Shown here: positions 34,446 through 44,100 of the stretch, one piece after another
Layout of the letters: every line of letters starts with the position of its first letter
Position numbering within the stretch: the first letter of the stretch is position 1
Origin: Amborella trichopoda
Taxonomy: Eukaryota > Streptophyta > Magnoliopsida > Amborellales > Amborellaceae
DNA: 64,000 nucleotides
Assembly (NCBI RefSeq): GCF_000471905.2
Contig: NW_006499705.1
Coordinates: 608,202-672,201 of the forward strand
Reading direction: 5' to 3'
Notes under the pieces: generated by a model
Told to the model about the DNA's origin: nothing
The model's database searches: none
Seen by the model: only the letters and a program-made list of their open reading frames with translations
Program-made: the position numbers and the translations under genes

Positions 34446-34465
34446 NNNNNNNNNNNNNNNNNNNN
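34446..34465. other. Assembly gap (20 N)
   Basis: Short run of N; the true gap length is unknown. Confidence 0.99.
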
Positions 34466-34514
34466 ATTTATGAATGCAAAGAGACTTAAATCCATTGTAA
34501 GTGCAGCATGACCA

Positions 34515-34880
34515 TTACCTAATGGACACAGTTTCTATGCGACCAGGCCACATATTGTAGAAATGCAGGCTTGGTAATAACTATATTTTTTAAATGTAAT
34601 TTGATCCTAATTTTTAGAGCATATATAATTTTTAACATGGAGATCATGAATATGGAAAAAAAACAAAAAAAAATGAAAACTAGAAATAATATATTAAAGA
34701 AATATTTGGATCGTTAGTTACACTTGTTTTTAGATGGACCACCTATTTGCATCCATCTTAAAGGATGCCCACCTATTTGCAAACATCTTAAAGATGGATG
34801 CTTTATACCTCCGGACCGCATACCGCATATTGCAGAAATATGGTCCAGCATGCATGAAACAATTTTCCTTACCGAATTGC
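34515..34880. mobile_element. Family 4 TIR element
   Basis: Matches 63460-63765 and the split copy at 31155/34207. The left end (ggacacagtttctatgcg) faces the inverted right end (gtttcatgcatgctggacc). A segment is duplicated inside: 'cacctatttgcatccatctt' and 'cacctatttgcaaacatctt'. The open frames across it on both strands are not conserved in its relatives. Confidence 0.6.
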
Positions 34881-35089
34881 CACTATTTAAATTAAATTCC
34901 CACTTTATTTTAGATTTTTTTTTTTTCTTTGCTTGCCTAGTAGGTGTTCTCAAAGAGTGGGATTAAGCTAAAGGCTATAAATCCAATAGTTTGTAGCCCA
35001 GTTGTAAGTATGAGTTTAAGAGTTCCTAACTCGATGATTTAGGACATTTTGTGGCATCATATTGATTTGGAATTGTATACTAAGAGACT

Positions 35090-35505
35090 GTTTATTTGTT
35101 GTACAAGGAGGTCACAATGACTTTTAGCGATTGGATCATCATCGTCAAAACCTTTCATAATTAATTGGGGTTGGCTACACGAATCCTGGTCTGTCATTCT
35201 TGTAGGTTCAGGATTCATGATAAGTTTTGGCAAAATTTTACATTGGCTGTCTGCCTAACACAACCCAGCCCCTTTACCCGGGCATGGGACGGGTTAAGGG
35301 AAAGTTTTAGACCTTACTTTTAGCCATTGGTGTCACAATATTCGAGAATTTTTGTTTTGGACTTTATGCCCAAAGAATAACATATCCTTAACCACTTGAT
35401 TTCAAATCTTACGGTCAGTGACAATTGTGACCTTCTTGCATCAAAAGTAAACGTCATAATAATGGTTAATTGTGACATTCTTGCTTCAAAAGTAAGCTTT
35501 CTAAT
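35090..35505. mobile_element. Family 5 MITE carrying a SINE-like insert
   Basis: The left part has 'acaaggaggtcacaatgac' and the right part 'cttacggtcagtgacaattg' and caaaagtaa, as in 61569-61792 and 62363-62597. The family 5 sequence is broken in the middle by about 180 bp of different sequence (see next entry). Confidence 0.5.
35140..35300 (+). mobile_element. SINE-like 3' domain fragment
   Basis: Contains 'taattggggttggctacac', then gaatcct, and later 'ctttacccgggcatgggac'. These words recall the conserved 3' region shared by Au-like and other angiosperm SINEs (the Angio-domain). No pol III A or B boxes could be assigned, so it is at most a fragment. Confidence 0.45.
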
Positions 35506-36104
35506 AATGCAACAAAAAACTGAAATGTTCTAAAATCGCATACAATAGTAAGCTAAATACAAAATAGGAGCATACAGCCAGATATAGTGTGAGAAATAGG
35601 CAACAATAAAGAACATCATAATAACATGAACCGTAATAACATAAAGATATATATAGTTCACCCTAACATGAACTGTAATAACATAAAGATTTACATATTT
35701 CACCCTAAAGGGCTTACATTCACAAGCTTAACAAGTAAAATTCACTATTACAATAAATACACTGCTCTCCATTGGCACCTTCACCGATATTTCCTTCTAA
35801 ATCCTCTCTCCTTTCAAAAGAATCACCAATAACCACTTGTTAATCTCTATTTATCCCTTTTTTCGACCACTAGACCGCTACAAGAAAGAGAATCATGAGA
35901 AACCAGACATATTTTCTCTAGTTCTTAGGAAAAACTAGGATTGATGATTTTTACTACAAAGAAATGTAACATCTTCGAGAACAAATATTAAGATTATTTG
36001 CCTATTCCTCACAATTTCTAAATTCTCTCCAATCTTCCATGTTTAGTTATTTGACTTACGAAACCTATTTCTTGTCATGGGCTCGCAATTATACCCACCA
36101 GGTA
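35506..36104. other. No gene seen; short tandem phrase
   Basis: Two adjacent phrases, 'aacatgaaccgtaataacat' (35624) and 'aacatgaactgtaataacat' (35665), form a 41-bp tandem pair with aaagat-ta-atatatt-cacccta. Nothing else is recognised. Confidence 0.45.
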
Positions 36105-36265
36105 CTTCTTAGGGGGGCAATGCGTTGGGCGAGCCAAGCCGCGCCAGCCCAAAAAATAAATTAAAGTGGCCCGGGGGTTGGGACAAAGCCACAAAAAGTG
36201 GCCCCGTACCTGGTCAGGTCTGGGCTACCTAGGACCGGTTCGCGATCTGGTCCACTCTTAGAGAA
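36105..36265. repeat. GC-rich 'agcccggcc'-type repeat fragment
   Basis: A short GC-rich island (gcgagccaagccgcgcc, gtggcccgggggttggg, aggtctgggctacctagg) in AT-rich DNA. Similar composition recurs at 40620-40796 and 41805-42000. Plant hAT MITEs often carry such a core, but the ends are not clear here. Confidence 0.35.
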
Positions 36266-36639
36266 CATTGGGTTTTGCCTCGATGCCATCATTAAATCGC
36301 TACCCTTAAATTATATAACTGACATTGCGATGACAACGACCAGTTATTTAACTTCAACCGAGTCATAGTACGTTATAAGAAGATCCCAGCACGCGTAGCA
36401 TGAGCCCGAAGGAGCAGATTGTGCAAATATTTCCTTGGTCAAAAGACCTGCTTAGCAGTATTCTTTGGTCCTAAAATTTTGGGATCCGTTTACAGGATTA
36501 GTATTTTCAACCCAAAAAAACCTTGGATTTTAAGTTTCTAAAAAGTTGGACCTAATCATGCAAAATTGAGTAGTCCCCAAAGGAGTTTATTCAACGCTGC
36601 CACCTCATTAAAAAAGTACGGTTGCAACCAGAAAGAGAA

Positions 36640-36860
36640 AAAGGATGATTTTACGCCAAAAAAAAAAAAAGTGCACCTTGTAGTATATTATTTTTTTATA
36701 AATTATCAAGTATATATAGATCCACCTGATCTTTATGATTCTTGAAGCTTTAACTTTCAAAATTATATCTAAAAAAGACTTTAAAGCGATGAAACAAAAT
36801 TTCAGCACTGAAACTACATATTTTTAATGATTTTGTAGGTGCAGCCTACTTTTTTCCATA
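36640..36860. mobile_element. Family 1 MITE fragment
   Basis: Half-element with 'atttcagcactgaaactac', then tttaatgattttgtaggtgc and cctacttt, as at 28150-28202. Only the right half is present. Confidence 0.45.
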
Positions 36861-36907
36861 TTATGCCGCCTAATGTAGCATGTAAGCAAGCCTATATGTG
36901 TGAGAGA

Positions 36908-37282
36908 CAGGAAACTATTTTGATAGGGTTGCTATTTTATCAAAATAAGTAAAGCCTCACTTTAAAAGTTCTAAAAAATTATAGTTTGGGCATAGAAAAA
37001 TCTTCAAATCAATCATCTCAATCTCCATTGTGGTTGTGAAAAGAAAAAAAGGATTTTCAACCTTAAAAATAGTATATATTGCAACACATTGTCTATTTTG
37101 CTTTGAAATAAGTGTTAACAAATTCACGGGTCCATAGAATTTTTTGAGCTTCATCATCAATGTTGAAAATAGATTTTAGAGCGATCATAAAGGTTTCTAA
37201 TGCCCAAAGTACTTTTCGAAAGAGAATTTGAGGTGAGGCTTTACTTTGTACCCCTGGAGCCTAAGCCTCATAGAAACTACAT
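36908..37282. mobile_element. Family 1 MITE, subfamily b
   Basis: Close relative of 30396-30780 in the same orientation: gatagggttgctattttat, ccattgtggttgtgaaaa, gagcttca, gaggtgaggctttacttt. It ends in gcctcatagaaactac, the inverse of 'gtagtttctatgaggc'. Confidence 0.6.
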
Positions 37283-37737
37283 TTAAAAAATAAAACGAAT
37301 GATGTGCTATTGCTTCTGAGAATATGCTAGAGCCAAAAAAAAAAAAAAGTGCGAGAAATCTGACGTGGAGAGAAGATTAGCCATTGCTGATGTGAGAAAG
37401 GAGAGTGTTTCTGTTTTTTTTGAACATCAAAAGGACTGTTTCACAAGGACAAGTTACCCCAAGAAAAACGGTTTGCCGTTGGTCCTATCTACACTTTCTT
37501 TTTTTGAAAGTTGGTTTGCCGTTGGTCTCGTCACCAAGTAAGAGTGAAGTTACAAATCCAAGAGATAGAAAGACTTTCTTAAAGGGTGTAGTTTGTACAA
37601 GGCTGATGCCCTCAACAATCAAAGTACATCACACCTTTGAATAGTATTCGAAAGATCTTTTTCAGTACAGGAATTTTTTGTGATGACCTAAAATTTTATA
37701 TTCATCTCTAATTATAAAATATAAACCTTAAAAAATA
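37283..37737. other. No feature seen
   Basis: No domain in the open frame at 37405-37644. 'ggtttgccgttggtc' occurs twice, at about 37471 and 37512. Confidence 0.35.
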
Positions 37738-37745
37738 GTACAAAT

Positions 37746-38090
37746 TAGTATTTAAAAAAACAGATAAGTGACTCGAATAAATCGTACCCATACCCATGTC
37801 GGATCGGGGGAATCGATGGATCGGATCGGAAGAATTGGTGGAATTGATAATTTTTGTCTCAATTTTTTTAAAAATAATTCAAGAAAAAACTATTCATCCT
37901 TTTTTTTTTTTCCGCTTGACTTGGTGAAAATGCGAAGAATCGTCAGAATCGGCGGTTCCCTGAAAAAATTGGCGAGTCAACTATTTTGAATCGACCGAAT
38001 CCCGGTTTTTTACCGGATCCGAGACGGTGGTGGCGATTCTCGATCTAGATCGCCCGATTCCAAATCGGGTCACCAATTTTTAAATCATTG
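37746..38090. mobile_element. hAT-like MITE (345 bp)
   Basis: The left end (tagtatttaaaaaaac, then gtgactcgaat) and the inverted right end (caatgatttaaaaattgg, then tgacccgattt) pair imperfectly. The flanks gtacaaat (37738-37745) and gtgcagat (38091-38098) match 6 of 8, in keeping with an 8-bp hAT duplication. The core is rich in cggatcgg and gaatcgg words, like 1-296 and 58600-58895. Confidence 0.55.
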
Positions 38091-38094
38091 GTGC

Positions 38095-38335
38095 AGATCA
38101 AGCAGAACTAGCAACACTCAATTTTTTTTGAAAATTAACGGTTCAAATAATGCATTACAAGATCCACTAGTTTCAAGACTTGAAATCTACTTTTTCTCAT
38201 TCGCATACATCTTGAGATTGAGATCAATTTGAAGATTTTTGAGGCATGAGAACAATCTTTTTTTAATGAATTTTTGAGATACGTTTTACTTTGATTGTTT
38301 AAGACCTCACACTTAAAATAAAATTTCTCCTTTCT
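38095..38335. mobile_element. Family 1 MITE fragment
   Basis: Core words 'ttcaaataatgcattacaag', catcttgagattgagatcaa and 'tttttgagatacgttttact' put it in family 1, same orientation as 880-1277. It directly abuts the hAT-like element to its left. Confidence 0.45.
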
Positions 38336-39486
38336 TAAATCCAAGAAGAGAGAGAAAGAGTAATTATAAAAGTCTCTCTCTCATAAGGGCTAATAATGAT
38401 GGTGTGTCGGATATCTCGATTGTCCCTTGCTACACAGCGTACACGTGAAGCCCTACACAATAATTGTCTTGATGACTTCCTTATTCGTTTGAAAGACTCA
38501 CTACCAAACAAAACCCCCAACTTTTCATAATAAGTTTGGTTTAAGTTAAGTTGCGTATGATGCCTCACGCTAAATCATTCCTTGTGCAAATTCTTCCATC
38601 ACTTTCGAAGTGTCCAAATGTTTAACTTCAATTTCTCTCTCACATGGTGATAGGAACAAGCCAACTCTTTTTTAGGGGCAATGGAACAAGTTCTCTCTCT
38701 TAATATCTAGGTCTTTCCCTTGCTCAAGTCTGTCCCTCCCCTTCTATTCTCTGCCTCTCTTTCTCATACGTCAAGCCGCAGGCCATTGTGGGCGAGGAGG
38801 AATTTGATGCTTTGACGATATGGTTTGTAGCCACGTGCTTTAATCCTCTCAGCGACTCTGTCTTCATAAAACTTTTTTCCGTGAGGACTCTCAAAAAAGG
38901 AACATTTCTCTCTTCAGCCATTTTGAGTAGAGAAGATATGGAGGTTTGTGTTGTATAATAATGGAACGTGAGCGAGAATGGATGTCATAATTGAGGTTTA
39001 TATAAAATTGTAACATTAAAGTGTAGAATTAAAGATACACCTAAAAAATCTACCTTCAATAAATCCACCTTTTCATTGAATAACAGGTGTGGGAGTTTTT
39101 AATCCCAACGTCGAGATACTTCAGTTGCTTAAAAGCTGTCTTCCCTTGTTCATCTCTCTCTCTCTCTCTCTCCTGGTAGGAGCCCTTCTCTATCTCCCAG
39201 TTGGAAACCGTCTCTCTCTCTCTAACCAACTGATCCAAATGATCGAAGAACTGATGTGGGCCAACTTGAAGCCAGATACATGCACATGCACTGAAGGTTT
39301 AGTAGTTTGCCATGTCCCGGCCCCCAATGCATGCCCATCCATTGAGAGTAAAGAAGCACATGGGTTACCGTCAAACTAGGGGCAATGTCCTATCAACTTC
39401 TCTCTTTTCAATGCCACCAGACCTATTTTCTATTCAAACCATCATATATGACAAATCTCTAACTAGATTTTCCAACAAAAGTAACC

Positions 39487-39518
<32 letters not shown>

Positions 39519-39540
39519 AGGCTCCCTCACTCCATGCATA
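38336..39540. other. Intergenic DNA with CT microsatellites
   Basis: CT runs at about 39150-39172, 39210-39222 and 39484-39520. The last lies just upstream of the DUF1677 gene. Open frames at 38724-38921 (minus) and 39089-39379 (plus) have no recognisable domain; I do not call them. Confidence 0.45.
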
Positions 39541-39550
39541 TATTGTTGTC

Positions 39551-39557
39551 TATAAAT
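39551..39557 (+). promoter_or_regulatory. TATA box of the DUF1677 gene
   Basis: TATAAAT, 48 bases before the ATG at 39605, which would put the start of transcription about 20 bases before the ATG. A (CT)n tract at 39484-39520 lies just upstream, as in many plant core promoters (Y patch or GA elements). Confidence 0.5.
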
Positions 39558-39604
39558 TCATGGCCCATTGGAGAACTGCAGAGAGAGAGAGAGGTTAGTG
39601 GGAA

Positions 39605-40108
39605 ATGGCTGGTGATTCTAAGTTGAATGGAATTGAAGTGGTGGAATGTGGGTGTTGCAAAATGAGAGAGGAGTGCACTGAAGGTTATATAGGAGAAGTT
39701 CGAGAGAGGTTTTGTGGGATGTGGGTTTGTGGGTTATGCGAAGAGGCCATCAAAGATGAGCAGGTGAGACTTGGGATCGGCGTCGAGGAGGCATTGCAGC
39801 TTCATGGATCACAATGTGAAAGGTTTGCTGCATCCAAACCGTCTCTTCGACTTGCAAGCTCTATCCTTGTACTCTTTAAGAAAATTATGGCTTCTCATGC
39901 TCCCATTGGAGCGAGCCTCGGTTTTGAACCAAGAGTAATAAAGATAATGTTGACAGTTAAATCCTCTCTCCCTCTCTCCCCCCCCCCCCCTTTTCTCTCT
40001 CTCTCACACACACATTGTATAAAGGCCGATGTGATGGTGTATGAGAGGGGTTATAAAGTGTTCTCCTATGTAGTTTTTTCTCGCAACCCTCACAGAGTCC
40101 ATCACTAG
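39605..40108 (+). CDS. DUF1677 family protein
   Basis: A single-exon reading of 167 residues. Residues 12-75 match the plant-specific DUF1677 family: VECGCCKMREEC (C15, C17, C18, C24), CTEGYIGEVRERF, WVCGLCEEAIKDE (C42, C45), then EEALQLHGSQCERF (H67, C71). The Cys/His spacing suggests a small zinc-binding fold; this is inferred, and the family's function is not established. SKPSLRLASSI follows, as in relatives. After residue ~95 the reading runs through a CT- and C-rich tract (a 13-C run near 39978-39990, then CT and CA repeats) and no longer resembles the family, so the true C-terminus may differ through slippage or a sequencing error in the C run. The first ATG is used: it lies just after a GA-rich leader. 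The gene converges on the annexin gene. Confidence 0.85.
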   Translation: MAGDSKLNGIEVVECGCCKMREECTEGYIGEVRERFCGMWVCGLCEEAIKDEQVRLGIGVEEALQLHGSQCERFAASKPSLRLASSILVLFKKIMASHAPIGASLGFEPRVIKIMLTVKSSLPLSPPPPFLSLSHTHCIKADVMVYERGYKVFSYVVFSRNPHRVHH

Positions 40109-40619
40109 TCACTAAATGTACAAAGTAATGATCAATCTCAAAGTCGATGATCCATTATGCCCGCCAAGTAAAAAATCAACATGCCACTAAAATTTGATAA
40201 TTTAACTAAACCAATCCAGTAAATGAATCAACAGTTAGTTCACGTAGCAAAATAAACCTCAATATACCAAGTGGTGAAGCGGAATCACATAAAGTGAGAA
40301 CCCATGATGATATTGAACAGTCACCTGCTCAAGTCAGCTCGATCAAGACCCTGGCGATTTCTGATGCTAATGTCCAAAAATCAGTCTAGCAAGCTCAAGG
40401 TCCCATGCGGCTACGGCCAACCACTCCCCACCCTGGCAGGGTTGTCGATTAATGATGGAATTGGCTGAGTAATCTCTGACTCGGTGGATTCTGTGGCTGA
40501 CTCGGGCTTGGGACCCTGGCAAATCCAAGAGCCGTGGTTGCAAACAGTGATATTGACTATTAATCCTCATCGACCATCCTTTTATTTTTCTTTTTTCCTC
40601 TTGATTTATTTTCATTTTT
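40109..40619. other. Intergenic, no gene seen
   Basis: Between the stop of the DUF1677 gene and the GC-rich repeat. Short repeats of gact-cgg (40480-40510) occur. No polyadenylation signal can be assigned with confidence. Confidence 0.4.
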
Positions 40620-40796
40620 TATTTGGCCCAGCCCGTCCAAGCCCCAGCCTACTACAGCCCTGGCCTTGAAAGGGCTAGGGCCGAGCCAGGGCCGGGGTCT
40701 TTTTGGCCCGGCCAGGGCTGGGGCCGGCCCCAAGGGAACCAGTACTCGGCTATGGCCAGGGGCGCCCTGCCCAGATCCAGCCCGTTGCCATCCCTA
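40620..40796. repeat. GC-rich hAT-like repeat end
   Basis: Dense ggcccggcc, gggccgagcc and agggctggggcc words end in ccgttgccatccct, the inverse of the common plant hAT terminus agggatggcaacgg. The matching left end was not found, so this is probably a truncated copy. Confidence 0.45.
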
Positions 40797-41190
40797 CATT
40801 CAAGGGGTATAGAGGATTTTCCCATACAATAACATGATCGCCCATTCCTAACCTGAATACTGGTTTTCAAACAGAAAGAAAAGCATAAGAAAAGGATCAA
40901 TAGTGGTTTCAAACAGAAAGAAAAGCAAAAGAAAAGGAAGCCTTGAGAAACTTGCCATCCTTGACATAAAACAGATGACACATAAAACAGACTACATAAA
41001 CTTGAGATAATATAGATGACCATACATGAGATGATAGTCCAAGTCCTGACCTTCACTCTGTTCATAAACCTTGAATAAGGGATGCTTTATACATAAAACT
41101 TGAGTCTACTTAGTTTTTTTCAAGAAAAACAAAAACAAGACAGAAAAAAAAAGACAAACCAAGGTCCTTTACCATGTTCATATGGTGCTA
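40797..41190. other. 3' flank of the annexin gene
   Basis: Contains the annexin 3' UTR, whose length cannot be set from sequence. A 30-bp phrase repeats: 'tggttttcaaacagaaagaa' (40861) and 'tggtttcaaacagaaagaaa' (40903). Confidence 0.45.
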
Positions 41191-44100
41191 TCAGAATTTG
41201 CCAGTCACAAGGGCAAGGAGGAAGGTGCGGTAGTGGCCTGATGTCTCTGAGTGGATGGCGTCCTCCAAATGCTTCTTGTATTTCTTTTGATATTCAGCCT
41301 TGATGTATTGCATATCAATCTCAGCTCTTGTCACAACCACACGAATGAGAGTAGTGTCACGAGTCCCAAACCCCTTCATTGATTCGTGCAAGACCTATGA
41401 GATACAAAAGGCAGCCTTCTCATGAACATGATAGAAGAGAGAGCAGAACCAAACTCACTAAAGGAAAACAGTGAATGAGACTAGATGAAATCAGTGGTTA
41501 TGGCACATGAGTTGAATTTTAATGCTTAAATCTTCAAATTTTGAACCTTCTCCCATGAAAACAAAAGGAAGGCTGGTTTTTTCCACCGTCCACCAAATCA
41601 TTATAATCGGCAATCTTGAATGACTTTCACTAGATGAGAAGAGTGGCGATGGCCAGCCTTGTCATACGAAAACCACAAGAAGATGGGGGGCTTTTCCATC
41701 TACATCAACAGGCTTAAAAATTGGTAGCATTGATTAAGACATAACAAGGTTACCTCAACCTTAGTCAAGCCACTGATAAGATTGCTGAACAGTGGAAATC
41801 AACCTCAAGCCCGGGTTCCGCCAGGCCCGGAAATTATATAATTATATACGATATAATATATAAAAATTTATTTAATATTCAAAATATCTATTTAAATTTA
41901 CAAGCTGCGGTATGCCTAGCCACAGGTCTTATCAAGTGGCCTGAAACTAGGCTCAGCCCAAAAGCCCCAGGCCTTTCTAAGCCTGTTAGCAGCCTTGGTA
42001 CTGATAAAGGCCTTGGTACTGATAAAGGGAAGCGTCAATCCCTATTGCTCAACTAACCCCAGAAAAGCAGAAGGAAAAAAAAAAAAAAGTAAACACAAGG
42101 GATTGTGTACCATAAAACCATTTAATTCTGGTATAAGAAAATTACAATCACCTGTGGCCATCGTCCGGCGAAACCAATTGTCTAAAGGCCACCTACCGAA
42201 TTTCTCATTTAATCTTCCGGCGAAACCAAATGCCTAAAGGCCACCCACCGAATTTCTCATTTAACAACTAGGGGTGGGTGATGAGACTTTCTTATACCAT
42301 AGGCAAATGATCTCATCATATATTTTCCATAACGGGACAAAAAGGCTTCAAAGTTAGAATACTAGATTACCCAAAAAAAAAGAAGAAAAAGTGGGCTTTT
42401 GCTGCTCTCTCTCTCTGGGTTAGAATCCCCATTTGGGTTTCTCCATATCTATCGATTTATTTCTCCTCTCTCTCTCTAACTTTATTAGCCTCTATCGTCA
42501 ACCACGATGAGAGGCGAAAGAAAGCCATGTCTACATAGCCAACCTTGCTGAGGAGGCTAAACACTCACGACTTTTTTTTGTGGCATTTGTTGCTCTATTT
42601 AATATTTATAGGTACTTTTTGAAATGGGTTTGCCCTAGAATATCTATTATGTTTGGCAAGAAATTAATTTTCTGGTGATCTCCTGTGTTTGCAGGGAAGG
42701 AATCAATAAAACTTGTAGAAAATGTATAGCTTAGGGCTTGAAGATCTAAGGCTTCAGGTCCCGATATTTCTTGGTTATTAGACAATACCAAAATCGCCCA
42801 ACCCCAGTGGCAATTCAGCTCCGAAATCTCGCTCCAACGCTCAGAAGGATCTTAAAAGGAATCTCTTTAAATTTTTGGTTCTCAATCCCCCCGTTAGAGA
42901 TCTTAATTCTAACAATGGCACCACTGAACTCGAGAAAGGGTGTTCTAGTGCACCACATTGCACTGCACTATATGACGCAAGTCTAGCCGCTCAAGTGTAG
43001 CAAATACAAGACCTTATCCCCGCAGGTTTGCAGTGCACCACATTATATAATGTCATTAAGCATGATGCAACATATTGGCATTACTGAATTTGAATACGGC
43101 AGATAAACCTATCAACAAGCTAGTCTAGTGGCTAGTCAGAAAAAGATCCCCAAAAAGTTGAGATCAAGATCCCTAAATATTCATTCTACATAAGGTGATC
43201 CCTACCATAAGGATCATTTAGCCTTTCACAACCCCCGGACTTCCAATTTGTAGATCGCTCCCATTACCAACAACTATAGATCAGTGTTTTAAAATGCGGG
43301 ATGCGGCCCTGATGCGGTGGGGGGCCGATGCGGCCCGGATGCGAGTGCATCACGATGATGCGGTCAATAAATGTAAAAAAATTCTAAAATTTTTAAAAAA
43401 ATTCCATATTTTTTTTAAAAATAAGTTAATGCATAGAAAAAAATATGAAGGTGATATATGTGATCGTAGGTATTTTAGTTTAATGATTAACTTCAAAAAT
43501 ATTAATTGTCGGAGATTTTGCATCCAATTATACACCCATATAAGTATTTCCACGGAGCAAGCATATCACACAATTTCTATCTTAGGGATTTTTTAGTTTA
43601 GCATATGTCCAAGCCGGTTCCTTATTACTAGAAGATTAGGAAGAAGACATTGCCCCAAAAATATGTATAATAGTAATATTGTACAAGAAGGAATAAAAAT
43701 TTACCGACTCTGTGAAGTACTGCTCGATTTCTTTACGACATTTGAAACCCCCAATTTTTTATCACAAATTCATCCTAACATCTCCAAATCAACAATCAAA
43801 GGCATCCAATGAACATCCAAATATCAAACAACCGTCAAATCGAAGATTTCGATAAAAAAAAAATTCCGCCTAAATTTTTTTTTACCTCGATTTGATGCAA
43901 AAAAAAGCCACAAAAGTGGCTGAAAATCTTCGTTTAGGGCCCCTAATACCCCCCCAATCAGTTTCCCTAACATTTGGATGGTAAAAAAAACCATTTTGCC
44001 CCTCCCCGAAGGGCAAAACAGAAAAAAAAATTGATGGATACTGTAGCAATGGGATGCGGTGCGATGCGGCCTATGCTACGATGCGGCCTGACGCAGCGCA

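Noticed and set aside
39089-39379. Plus-strand frame upstream of the DUF1677 gene
   Set aside because: Passes through CT microsatellites and shows no domain.
40652-41065. Minus-strand open frame of 137 codons
   Set aside because: Overlaps the GC-rich repeat and the annexin 3' flank; no recognisable domain and no splice context.
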